64,000 nt of DNA from BPGX01 sp035405785 (GTDB lineage: Bacteria > Bacteroidota > Bacteroidia > B-17B0 > Aurantibacillaceae): positions 1-64,000 of the forward strand of contig DAONJS010000002.1 of assembly GCA_035405785.1 (NCBI GenBank), given 5' to 3'. Positions 45,289 through 53,120 of this stretch are shown piece after piece. Within the stretch, counting starts at the first letter, position 1. Each line of letters opens with the position of its first letter. The notes under the pieces were generated by a model. It saw only the letters and a program-made list of their open reading frames with translations, was not told the DNA's origin and did no database searches. The translations under genes were made by a program, and so were the position numbers.

Positions 45289-45483
45289 TTATAAGTTTAG
45301 TAAAAATTTTACATTGTTTAAGTCAGCGTGACTAACTTCTACTTTTTTTCCTAATCTTTTTTTTCTGTCTTTTTCTTTTTTTGTCAGAATGTGGTTTTTA
45401 TAGGCCTTTTTTCTCATTATTTTTCCGCTACCTGTTATTTTAAATCTTTTTTTAGCACTGGAATTTGTTTTTTGTTTTGGCAT
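45289..45483 (-). CDS. rpmI: 50S ribosomal protein L35
   Basis: L35 is a small basic protein of the large ribosomal subunit. The 64 residues contain the family core MPKQKTNSSAKKRFKITGSG and KAYKNHILTKKEKDRKKRLG. Length is normal. It lies 66 bases after infC and 116 bases before rplT, on one operon. Confidence 0.97.
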   Translation of the reverse strand: MPKQKTNSSAKKRFKITGSGKIMRKKAYKNHILTKKEKDRKKRLGKKVEVSHADLNNVKFLLNL

Positions 45484-45549
45484 AAAATATTTTTTAAGGG
45501 GTGCAAATGTAGTAAAAATATATTTTAATTACAAAATGGAAATATCAAT

Positions 45550-46107
45550 TTATTTTTTCTTTTTTGGTGCAATAATAATTTGCATTTTTTTACCTTCCAT
45601 TTTAGGCATATCTTCGGGCATTCCAAATTCTTCTAATTCTGTTGCAAATCTCATTAAAAGTTCTTCTGCTTTATCTTTAAATACAATTTCTCTACCTTTG
45701 AATAAAATAAACACTCTTACTTTAAATCCTTCTTTTAAAAATTCTTCTGCATGTTTTTTCTTAAATGCAAAATCATGTTCATCAATATGAGGTGAAAATC
45801 TAATATCTTTTATAACAACTTTTGCAGTTTTAGCTTTAATCTCTTTTTCTTTTTTCTTTTTTTCATAAAGGAATTTACCGTAGTCAATGACTTTACAAAC
45901 TGGTGGTTGTGCATTGGGGGCGATTTCTACAAGGTCTAATCCTTTTTCTTGTGCAATGGCAAGTGCTTTTTGAATGGGCACAATTGCCGATTCTATGCCA
46001 TCACCAACAATTCTAACTTCTTTTGCTCTGATTTCTTCATTTATTCTATGTTCGTGTACCTTTACACCAGGACGAATAAATCCTTCTTTTAGTCCTTTTT
46101 TACTCAT
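45550..46107 (-). CDS. infC: Translation initiation factor IF-3
   Basis: IF-3 binds the 30S subunit and checks the start codon and initiator tRNA. The 185-residue protein has the N domain starting near HRINEEIRAKEVRIVGD, the linker with KAKTAKVVIKDIRFSPHIDEH, and the C domain ending PKMEGKKMQIIIAPKKKK. Here the gene starts with a normal ATG, unlike the AUU start known in E. coli. It follows thrS by 75 bases. Confidence 0.97.
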   Translation of the reverse strand: MSKKGLKEGFIRPGVKVHEHRINEEIRAKEVRIVGDGIESAIVPIQKALAIAQEKGLDLVEIAPNAQPPVCKVIDYGKFLYEKKKKEKEIKAKTAKVVIKDIRFSPHIDEHDFAFKKKHAEEFLKEGFKVRVFILFKGREIVFKDKAEELLMRFATELEEFGMPEDMPKMEGKKMQIIIAPKKKK

Positions 46108-46182
46108 TTATTTTATTTTGATTTTAGTTTTAGTAAAAAAAATTACACTATGTAAAATTGAAATTTTTCTGAACATTGCAAT

Positions 46183-48120
46183 TTATTGATAATTTGTAAC
46201 AATTTGCAAAATATGTTGAATAAACTCATCAACACTCATGCTTCCTACATCACCTTTTTTATGTTGTCTTACTGAAACGGCGTTATTTTGAACTTCTTTT
46301 TCTCCAATTACTAACATAAATGGAATTTTCATCATTTCTGCTTCTCGTATTTTTTTGCCAATCTTTTCATTTCTATCATCAAACAAAACTCGGATATTTT
46401 TTTCGGAGAGCAAATGTACAACTTTTTCTGCATACAAATTAAATTTTTCTGAAATTGGTAATACAGCAACTTGTTGAGGCGAAATCCAAACGGGTAAATC
46501 TCCTCCTGTATGTTCAAGTAATAAAGCAATAAATCTTTCTAAAGAACCAAATGGTGCCCTGTGAATCATTACTGGACGGTGTTTTTGATTATCTTGTCCT
46601 GTATATTCAAGTTCAAATCGTTCAGGTAAATTGTAATCAACCTGAATTGTACCAAGTTGCCATTTTCTTCCAATAGCATCTTTAATCATAAAATCCAGTT
46701 TGGGCCCATAAAATGCCGCTTCTCCATATTCTATTTTGGTTTTCAAACCTTTTTCTTGTGCAGCTTCAATAATGGCTTGTTCTGCTTTTTCCCATACTTC
46801 TTCGCTACCAATATATTTTTGTTTGTTGTCAGGATCTCTTAATGAAACTTGTGCTAAATAATCTGTAAATCCAAATGTATTCAATACTTTCAAAACAATA
46901 TCTATAACTTTTTTAAATTCATCTTTAACTTGATCATGGGTACAGAAAATATGGGCGTCATCTTGAGTAAATCCGCGAACGCGTGTAAGGCCATGTAATT
47001 CGCCGTGTTGTTCGTATCTGTATACAGTTCCAAATTCTGCTAATCGTAAAGGTAAATCTTTATATGAACGAGGAATTGATTTATAGATTTCACAATGGTG
47101 AGGACAATTCATTGGTTTTAAGAAAAATTCTTCTCCTTCGTGTGGTGTCCGAATTGGTTGGAATGAATCCTTCCCATATTTTTCATAATGTCCAGAAATA
47201 ATATATAATTGTTTTTGGGCAATATGAGGTGTTACAACAGGTTGATAACCATTTTGATTTTGTATTTTTCTAAGATATTGTTCTAATTCATATCTGATAG
47301 TAGTACCTTTTGGAAGCCACAATGGAAGACCCATTCCAACATTTTCTGAAAATGTAAATAATTGTAACTCTTTTCCTATTTTTCTATGATCTCTTTTTTT
47401 GGCTTCTTCTAATTGAGTAATAAATTCTTTTAGGTCACTTTCTTTTGGAAATGAGATTCCATAAATACGCGTAAGCATTTTATTTTTTTCATCTCCTTTC
47501 CAGTATGCACCTGCAACTGTCAATAATTTTACACCTTTGATGTATCCAGTATGTGGCACATGTGGACCACGGCATAAGTCAGTAAAATTTCCCTGAGTAT
47601 AAAAAGTAATTTCTCCATCGTTTAATCTTTCTAACAAATCTAATTTGTAAGGATCATTTTTTTCTTTGAAATATTGAATGGCTTCTTGCTTAGGTACTTC
47701 TTTTCTGATGTATGGATTATTTTGCTTAGCTAATTCCATCATTTTTTTCTCAATGACTTCAAGGTCATTAAAAGTAATTTTCGCATCGCCAGTATCTATA
47801 TCGTAATAGAAACCATTTTCAACAGGAGGACCTACCCAAAATTTTACATTAGGATATAAACTTTCAATGGCTTCTGCCATAAGGTGTGCAGAGGAATGCC
47901 ATAAAGTTGCCTTACCTTCTTCGTCTTCCCATGTTAATAATTTTAGTTTACAATCTTTATTGATAGGTCTGGTGGCGTCCCAAACTTCATTATCTACTAA
48001 TGCAGACAAAACTTTTTTGGCTAATGAATGACTGATAGATTCAGCAATTTGAAGAGCAGTAGTACCTTTTGGAAATTCTTTTATACTTCCATCAGGTAAA
48101 GTAACTTTTATGTTTTCCAT
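46183..48120 (-). CDS. thrS: Threonine-tRNA ligase
   Basis: ThrRS loads threonine on tRNA-Thr and edits mischarged serine. From ATG 48120 the protein is 645 residues: an N-terminal TGS domain (MENIKVTLPDGSIKEFPKG), the editing domain with HSSAHLMAEAIESLYP, the class II catalytic core (motif 2 FGTVYRYEQHGELHGLTRVR, metal site MNCPHHCEIY) and the C-terminal anticodon-binding domain. The open frame runs 69 codons further but those residues have no family match. A CATATTTG box on the minus strand at 48154-48147 may drive the operon thrS-infC-rpmI-rplT. Confidence 0.98.
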   Translation of the reverse strand: MENIKVTLPDGSIKEFPKGTTALQIAESISHSLAKKVLSALVDNEVWDATRPINKDCKLKLLTWEDEEGKATLWHSSAHLMAEAIESLYPNVKFWVGPPVENGFYYDIDTGDAKITFNDLEVIEKKMMELAKQNNPYIRKEVPKQEAIQYFKEKNDPYKLDLLERLNDGEITFYTQGNFTDLCRGPHVPHTGYIKGVKLLTVAGAYWKGDEKNKMLTRIYGISFPKESDLKEFITQLEEAKKRDHRKIGKELQLFTFSENVGMGLPLWLPKGTTIRYELEQYLRKIQNQNGYQPVVTPHIAQKQLYIISGHYEKYGKDSFQPIRTPHEGEEFFLKPMNCPHHCEIYKSIPRSYKDLPLRLAEFGTVYRYEQHGELHGLTRVRGFTQDDAHIFCTHDQVKDEFKKVIDIVLKVLNTFGFTDYLAQVSLRDPDNKQKYIGSEEVWEKAEQAIIEAAQEKGLKTKIEYGEAAFYGPKLDFMIKDAIGRKWQLGTIQVDYNLPERFELEYTGQDNQKHRPVMIHRAPFGSLERFIALLLEHTGGDLPVWISPQQVAVLPISEKFNLYAEKVVHLLSEKNIRVLFDDRNEKIGKKIREAEMMKIPFMLVIGEKEVQNNAVSVRQHKKGDVGSMSVDEFIQHILQIVTNYQ

Positions 48121-48314
48121 ACTAATGAGTAAAAATTTTGAGATTGCAAATATGCGTAAAAATTTTCTTTTAGTAAAATTGAGTAAAAAATTTTTGAAAT
48201 GAATATGATTGCGAGAAAGCACAAAGAGGAATACAATTCTTTCATTAAGTTCGCAATCACAGAGTTCCATCTGTCCAAAAAATATAAAAATATTAGATGA
48301 AATAAAGGATTGAT

Positions 48315-48322
48315 TATTTTTG
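48315..48322 (+). promoter_or_regulatory. -7 box of the MazG-like gene
   Basis: TATTTTTG fits TAnnTTTG and lies 11 bases before the ATG at 48334. Confidence 0.45.
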
Positions 48323-48333
48323 AGCAAAAAAAA

Positions 48334-48657
48334 ATGGAATTAAGAGAGTTACAAAAAATGGTAGATGAATGGATAAGAAATGTAGGTGTAAGATATTTTA
48401 ATGAATTGACAAACACTGTTATATTGATGGAAGAAGTTGGAGAGTTGGCAAGAATAATGGCAAGAAAATATGGAGAGCAATCATTTAAAGAAAATGAAAA
48501 TAATAATTTGGGAGAAGAAATGGCAGATGTGTTATTTGTATTGATATGCTTGGCTAACCAAACAGGTGTAGATTTAGAAAAAGAATTTTTAGAAAAGATG
48601 AAAAGAAAAACAGAAAGAGATAAAAACAGACATATGAACAATGAAAAGTTGAAATAA
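48334..48657 (+). CDS. MazG-like nucleotide pyrophosphohydrolase
   Basis: The 107-residue cytoplasmic protein is a single all-alpha MazG-type domain that probably hydrolyses a (d)NTP or related nucleotide to the monophosphate. The metal-binding pattern is visible as EEVGELA near residue 33 and EEMADVLF near residue 61 (EExxE and ExxD). The family of this length resembles small house-cleaning enzymes such as MazG-related protein or RS21-C6. The ATG at 48334 follows a promoter box; a TTG eight codons earlier is unlikely. The stop is 38 bases before the next gene. Confidence 0.85.
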   Translation: MELRELQKMVDEWIRNVGVRYFNELTNTVILMEEVGELARIMARKYGEQSFKENENNNLGEEMADVLFVLICLANQTGVDLEKEFLEKMKRKTERDKNRHMNNEKLK

Positions 48658-48671
48658 TGTAAGTGAATAAT

Positions 48672-48679
48672 TAAATTTG
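48672..48679 (+). promoter_or_regulatory. -7 box of the small outer-membrane protein gene
   Basis: TAAATTTG is an exact TAnnTTTG match 16 bases before the ATG at 48696. Confidence 0.45.
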
Positions 48680-48695
48680 CCGCAAAAAGTATTTT

Positions 48696-49313
48696 ATGAA
48701 AAAAGTAATTACAATTATTTCAGGATTAGCAATGATGGCAGGTATTGGAAATTATTCAAATGCACAGGTGTTTCAAAAAGGAACAAAAGTATTAAATTTA
48801 GGTATAGGTTTTTTAGGGACGTATAGATATGGCTGGGGATTGGGCCACTCTTATTCTTCTACCCCCTATTTGAATGCCGCGTTTGATGTAGGGATTTATG
48901 ATTTTCCTGATGTAAAAAATTTATCAATAGGTGTGGGTGCTTATTTAGGTTGGAAAAACTATAGTTACTCTTATTATAGCACATGGAGAGATAAAAAGGG
49001 CAATTGGCATTATGATGATTATATAAAAGAAACATGGACTTATACTACATTTGGTATTAGACCCACTATACATTACTCGTTTGAAGGCACAAAAGCACAA
49101 GTGTATGGAGGCCTACCTTTAGGATTTGTAGTAGTTAATCATAAAGTTAACAGACCAGATTATGTTTATTATGTCAATGAAAGTGTTAGTTCATATCCTA
49201 CTTTAGGTCTGATTTTAGGTGGAAGATATTATTTTTCTAACTCATTTGGAGTGTATGGAGAATTGGGATATGGTTTATCATATTTAAATTTGGGAATAAG
49301 TTTGAAGTTTTAA
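48696..49313 (+). CDS. Probable small outer-membrane beta-barrel protein
   Basis: The 205-residue protein has a signal peptide (MKKVITIISGLAMMAGIGNYSNAQ) and then alternating aromatic strands such as YLNAAFDVGIYDFPD, WTYTTFGIRPTIHYS and FSNSFGVYGELGYGLSYLNL, ending in Phe. This is the profile of an eight-stranded outer-membrane barrel. The fold is a good guess; the role is not known. It converges on the phoH gene with one base between the stops. Confidence 0.72.
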   Translation: MKKVITIISGLAMMAGIGNYSNAQVFQKGTKVLNLGIGFLGTYRYGWGLGHSYSSTPYLNAAFDVGIYDFPDVKNLSIGVGAYLGWKNYSYSYYSTWRDKKGNWHYDDYIKETWTYTTFGIRPTIHYSFEGTKAQVYGGLPLGFVVVNHKVNRPDYVYYVNESVSSYPTLGLILGGRYYFSNSFGVYGELGYGLSYLNLGISLKF

Positions 49314-49314
49314 T

Positions 49315-50667
49315 TCACAATAAAGTATTCGCTAAATTCGCTAACAAACTTCTTTCACCTTTTTGTAAAGTAATGTGTGCGTAAATGGTTTGACCTTTAA
49401 ATTTTTCAATTAAATAACTCAAGCCATTACTTTGTGCATCCAAGTATGGTGTATCTATTTGTCTTACATCGCCAGTAAATACAATTTTAGTGCCTTCTCC
49501 TGCCCTTGTGATAATGGTTTTTACTTCATGAGGTGTAAGATTTTGTGCTTCATCTACAATGAAAAAAATGTTACTTAAACTTCTTCCACGAATGTATGCA
49601 AGAGCAGATACTAATAATTTTTCATTTTCTATCATTTCATTGATTTGCTTGAATTCTTTGTCCTTTTCAGAATACAGTGATTTAATGTATTTCAAATTAT
49701 CCCACAGTGGCTCCATATAAGGATTTATTTTTTGATTAATATCTCCTGGCAAATAACCAATATCTTTATTACTCAAAGGCACTATTGGTCTTGCTAAATA
49801 AATTTGTTGATAATGTCTTCTTCTTTCTAATGCCCCTGCCACTGATAACAATGTTTTTCCTGTACCTGCAACACCTTGAAGTGTTACTAATTTGATATTA
49901 TCATTTAATAACGCATCTAAAGCAAAAGTTTGTTCTGCATTTTTAGGCATTATACCAAAAGCAGATTGTTTTTGAACTCTGATTAATTTACCGGCTTCTG
50001 CATCATATCTTGCTAAAACAGATTGATTATTATTTTTCAAAATAAAGTACTGATTGGGAATAATTTGATTTTTTGAAAAAAGTTTGATATCACATTCACC
50101 TTTTTGATATAGTTGTTGAATAACTTCTGGCTTTACTTTGCTAATTTCTGCTTTACCAGTATACAGTTCTTCAGGTTGAATAATTTTACCAGATTCATAA
50201 TCTTCAGAAAGTATGTTTAATGACTTGGCTTTTATCCGTAGATTTATATCTTTGGTAACAAGAATCACTTTTCTGTTTGGATATTTTTCTTGTAAATATA
50301 GAGTAGTGTTTAAAATTTTATGGTCAGGCTTTCTATCATCAAATATCTTTTCAGCATTCAATTTTGAATCGGTATGCATTTCAATTTTGAATTTACCAAC
50401 AGCTTTACCATTAATAGGAATCCAATCTTGTAATGTATGTGAGCCAGATTGTTTGTCTACATATCTAATAAATTCACGGGCGGCAAAATTTTTGGTATCA
50501 TTTCCTTTTTTGAAATTATCCAGTTCTTCTAAAACAGTTATTGGAATAACCACATCATTATCTTTGAAATTTTTAATAGCGGTGTGGTCATATAAAATAA
50601 CCGAAGTATCTAACACAAAAATTTTTCTTTCATTTTCTGATGAAGTTTTCTTTTTAATTTTACTCAT
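49315..50667 (-). CDS. PhoH2-type protein: PIN domain plus PhoH ATPase
   Basis: The 450-residue protein joins a PIN nuclease domain (residues about 14-150, FVLDTSVILYDHTAI and the acidic ITVLEELDNF) to a PhoH ATPase/helicase domain (Walker A GVAGTGKTLL, Walker B FFIVDEAQNLTPHE, and FTGDVRQIDTPYLD). PhoH2 proteins of this layout have been reported as RNA helicases and ribonucleases. The gene is not beside the toxin-antitoxin genes seen in some actinobacteria, so a direct role in RNA metabolism is more likely. It is transcribed alone. Confidence 0.9.
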   Translation of the reverse strand: MSKIKKKTSSENERKIFVLDTSVILYDHTAIKNFKDNDVVIPITVLEELDNFKKGNDTKNFAAREFIRYVDKQSGSHTLQDWIPINGKAVGKFKIEMHTDSKLNAEKIFDDRKPDHKILNTTLYLQEKYPNRKVILVTKDINLRIKAKSLNILSEDYESGKIIQPEELYTGKAEISKVKPEVIQQLYQKGECDIKLFSKNQIIPNQYFILKNNNQSVLARYDAEAGKLIRVQKQSAFGIMPKNAEQTFALDALLNDNIKLVTLQGVAGTGKTLLSVAGALERRRHYQQIYLARPIVPLSNKDIGYLPGDINQKINPYMEPLWDNLKYIKSLYSEKDKEFKQINEMIENEKLLVSALAYIRGRSLSNIFFIVDEAQNLTPHEVKTIITRAGEGTKIVFTGDVRQIDTPYLDAQSNGLSYLIEKFKGQTIYAHITLQKGERSLLANLANTLL

Positions 50668-50762
50668 AATTAAAATTTTTTACAAAGTAAGGTGCTTTTT
50701 TGATTAAGTAATCTTTAAATAAAAAAAACTTACTAACAAGTTGATGTGAATTGAAAATAAAA

Positions 50763-51030
50763 GTGAAGAGTGAAGAGTGAAGAGTGAAAATGCTGACCAT
50801 GCTGCTTTGCAACATATCAGCATGTTGACCGATAGCGTAGGCACAAAAAAAATCCAGAATGGATTAAAGGATTATAGAGAATTTAAAATTGCAGTTACTA
50901 TTCAGGTAGGTATGATTCTAACGCAGAGGATGCAAAGCACTTCGCAAAGGCTGCAAAGAATATTTTTAACTTTGCGTGCTTGGCGTTCTTGTCCTTTGCT
51001 GGCTTTGCGAGAAATATATCTTAATAATTA
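50763..51030. repeat. Repeat cluster: heptamers, family C (inverted), E and F
   Basis: GTGAAGA heptamers span 50763-50790, and an inverted family C unit lies at 50790-50842 (TGCTGACCATGCTG to CGATAGCGTAGGCA). A family E unit with AATCCAGAATGGATTAAAGG is at 50848-50879. A family F unit at 50920-51017 has GATGCAAAGCACTTCGCAAA on one side and CTTTGCTGGCTTTGCGAG on the other. A 99-codon plus-strand frame reads through all of them and is not a gene. No other feature is seen in 50668-51159. Confidence 0.7.
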
Positions 51031-51163
51031 TTTTGAACGCCTGAATAAAGAATTTAAAATTGCAATAGATTTTTAAATTAAAAAAAGGGATTAGACCTTA
51101 TTATTATCAATACAAATTAAACGATAACAAATTAATCAAACATCATAAACGCAAAGTTTTTGT

Positions 51164-51171
51164 TATACTTG
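51164..51171 (+). promoter_or_regulatory. Possible -7 box of ruvX
   Basis: TATACTTG differs from TAnnTTTG at one position and lies 18 bases before the proposed ATC start at 51190. It overlaps the TTG codons an automatic caller might choose, so they are unlikely starts. Confidence 0.35.
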
Positions 51172-51189
51172 CAACAAAATTCAAATTTT

Positions 51190-51618
51190 ATCTCAAGAAT
51201 ACTCTCTATAGATTTTGGTATTAAAAGATGTGGCATTGCAATAAGCGATCCATTAAAAATTATTGCCAATGCTTATGATGTTATTTCACCTGATAAAATT
51301 TTTGATGAACTAAAAAAAATTATTAAAGAAAAAGAAATTGATACAATAGTTGTTGGATATCCCGTTAATTTAAAAGGTGAAAAAACAGAAACAACATTAA
51401 TTGTAGAAAAATTTATTGAACAACTTAAAAATAAATTTCCTGAAATAGAAATTGTAAAATTTGATGAACGACTTACATCAAAAATGGCACAGCAAACACT
51501 AATTATTACTCAAACAAAAAAATCTCAAAGACAAAATAAATCAAATACTGATTTGATTTCAGCAACCATACTTTTACAAAATTATTTAGATAATATAAAC
51601 ATAAAAAATAAATTATGA
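51190..51618 (+). CDS. ruvX: RuvX/YqgF family nuclease, with ATC at its start position
   Basis: YqgF/RuvX is an RNase H-like nuclease linked to Holliday junctions and pre-16S rRNA maturation. The protein (142 residues from 51190) shows the family start SRILSIDFGIKRCGIAISDP with its first Asp, VVGYPVNLKGE, and FDERLTSKMA, with a late Asp in NTDLISATILL. No ATG lies in frame upstream. At the expected Met position, just before SRILSIDFG, the codon is ATC (51190-51192), one base from ATG. Either a rare ATC start is used, or a TTG at 51169, or there is a base error. It overlaps the LOG-family gene by four bases (ATGA). Confidence 0.85.
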   Translation: MSRILSIDFGIKRCGIAISDPLKIIANAYDVISPDKIFDELKKIIKEKEIDTIVVGYPVNLKGEKTETTLIVEKFIEQLKNKFPEIEIVKFDERLTSKMAQQTLIITQTKKSQRQNKSNTDLISATILLQNYLDNINIKNKL

Positions 51619-52337
51619 CAGATAAAGAAAGACAGGAAGAAGAAAAAATAAGAAAAGCCCTTGCACCAAAGGAATGGCACGAAATTAAAGCTTATGATAG
51701 TTGGCAGGTATTTAGAATAATGGGTGAATTTGTCAATAGTTTTGAAAAAATGAGTAAAATAGGTCCCTGTGTATCAATCTTTGGTTCTGCTCGTACAAAG
51801 CCCGATTCAAAGTATTATCAATTAGCAGAAGAAATTGCATACTTACTTACTCAAGAGGGTTTTGGAATTATTACAGGCGGAGGTCCTGGTATAATGGAAG
51901 CAGCCAATAAAGGTGCTCAGCGTGGAAATGGTAAATCAGTGGGATTAAATATTGTTTTACCATTTGAACAAAAACACAATCCTTATGTTGATTTTGATAA
52001 AATTCTTAATTTTGATTTTTTCTTTGTAAGAAAAACTATCTTTTTGAAATATTCTCAAGGTTTTATAGGTCTTCCAGGAGGTTTTGGTACAATGGATGAA
52101 TTATTTGAATCTTTAACTCTCATTCAAACTAATAAAATAGCTCACTTTCCTATTGTACTCGTTGGCAGCGATTATTGGAGTGGATTGATTGAATGGATGA
52201 AAAAAACTATGCTTGAAAAAGAAAATAACATCTCGGACAGTGATTTAGATTTATTTGTTGTGCTTGATGATCCAAAAGATGTCGTAAAACACATTACTGA
52301 TTTTTACAAGAAATATACCTTAAAACCCAATTTTTAG
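51615..52337 (+). CDS. LOG family protein (TIGR00730)
   Basis: The 240-residue protein is a Rossmann-like LOG-family enzyme. The nucleotide-binding GGGPGIMEAANKGA lies near residue 93 and the catalytic PGGFGTMDELFE near residue 148. Family members cleave ribose 5-phosphate from AMP or other nucleotide monophosphates and some make cytokinins in plants. In bacteria a nucleotide salvage or house-cleaning role is more likely. It is translationally coupled to ruvX by an ATGA overlap, the only partner. Confidence 0.92.
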   Translation: MTDKERQEEEKIRKALAPKEWHEIKAYDSWQVFRIMGEFVNSFEKMSKIGPCVSIFGSARTKPDSKYYQLAEEIAYLLTQEGFGIITGGGPGIMEAANKGAQRGNGKSVGLNIVLPFEQKHNPYVDFDKILNFDFFFVRKTIFLKYSQGFIGLPGGFGTMDELFESLTLIQTNKIAHFPIVLVGSDYWSGLIEWMKKTMLEKENNISDSDLDLFVVLDDPKDVVKHITDFYKKYTLKPNF

Positions 52338-52514
52338 TATTTTTGAATTTGATGTTACTACTAGTGTAGATATTTTTTTCACGCAGATGTGTATTGATTT
52401 TGATAAGAAATATAAAACTTGATAAAAAACACCAAATGACTAATTCAACAACTGAAACATGTACCGAAATAACTCAAAACTAAACACTCAAAACTAAAAA
52501 CTAAAAAAATAAAA

Positions 52515-52546
52515 TTTGTTTCATATTAAAATCTTTATTATATTTG
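52515..52546 (+). promoter_or_regulatory. rpsU promoter
   Basis: TTTG at 52515-52518 and TATATTTG at 52539-52546 with a 20-base spacer form a near-ideal promoter, 23 bases before the ATG at 52570. An ACTAAAA array runs just upstream (about 52471-52509); 52338-52470 holds no gene. Confidence 0.7.
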
Positions 52547-52569
52547 CACCCTCAAAATTTTTTATAACT

Positions 52570-52767
52570 ATGCTAATTATACCAATTAAAGAAGGCGATA
52601 CAGTAGAAAAAGCCCTAAAAAAGTACAAGAAAAAATTTGAAAAAGTAGGCATTTTAAAACAGTTAAGAGATAGAATGTACTACAAAAAACCATCAGAAAG
52701 AAGAAAAGAAATTATAAATAGGGCTATTATCAGAGAAAAAATTCGTAGAAGCGAGTTAGAACTTTAA
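52570..52767 (+). CDS. rpsU: 30S ribosomal protein S21
   Basis: S21 sits near the anti-Shine-Dalgarno end of 16S rRNA on the 30S subunit. The 65-residue protein begins MLIIPIKEGDTVEKALKKYK and ends with RREIINRAIIREKIRRS-like basic helices. The open frame extends 18 codons upstream, but the promoter lies there, so the ATG at 52570 is the start. In Bacteroidota S21 takes part in hiding the anti-Shine-Dalgarno, which fits the lack of clear ribosome-binding sites in the window. It is transcribed alone and ends at a terminator. Confidence 0.96.
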   Translation: MLIIPIKEGDTVEKALKKYKKKFEKVGILKQLRDRMYYKKPSERRKEIINRAIIREKIRRSELEL

Positions 52768-52814
52768 TAACTCTATCAACATATAGTTCCTTTTAAAATT
52801 TAATTTGAAATTTT

Positions 52815-52846
52815 AAAAACATGCTCTTTTGAGCGTGTTTTTTATT
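52815..52846 (+). terminator. rpsU terminator
   Basis: AAAAACATGCTC, loop TTTT, and GAGCGTGTTTTTT form a hairpin with one mismatch and a T run, 47 bases after the rpsU stop. Confidence 0.8.
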
Positions 52847-53120
52847 TTAAATTTGTTTCAAAAATTTTTTTCAATTGTTACAATACAGCACATGTAAATG
52901 AAAATTGATAAACCACAAAACACGCCAAGATTGTTTGCACAAAATTATAAGATTCTTTGTGCACTTTTTGAATTTCTTTGTGCATCTTTGTGTTTTAAAG
53001 CAATATAGTGCTGAATAGTAACTTTCAATTTTTATTACTAACATTTTCAGAATTATTTGCAAATTATGTCTTACTTTTGTAACTAAAATTTTTCCTACAT
53101 TTGACAAAAATTTTTTAATT
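52847..53120. other. Spacer with a degenerate CTTTGTGCA repeat; no gene
   Basis: The units TTCTTTGTGCAC (about 52953), TTCTTTGTGCATC (about 52974) and TTTGTGTTTTAAA follow one another, a pattern like a decayed family F element. A 78-codon minus-strand frame here has no support. Two -7-like boxes (TACTTTTG at 53072-53079 and TACATTTG at 53096-53103) precede the next gene. Confidence 0.45.
53096..53103 (+). promoter_or_regulatory. -7 box of the PPIase-fur-STAS operon
   Basis: TACATTTG fits TAnnTTTG, 17 bases before the ATG at 53121. A further box, TACTTTTG, lies at 53072-53079. Confidence 0.5.

Noticed and set aside
46183..48327. Threonine-tRNA ligase starting at 48327
   Set aside because: The TGS domain that begins this family starts at the ATG at 48120; the 69-residue extension is low in similarity and overlaps the divergent promoter region.
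50777..51076. Plus-strand open frame of 99 codons
   Set aside because: It reads through family C, E and F repeats one after another; no start signal or domain supports it.
52871..53107. Minus-strand open frame of 78 codons between rpsU and the isomerase gene
   Set aside because: It covers a CTTTGTGCA-type degenerate repeat and the promoter boxes of the next gene; no family pattern is visible.
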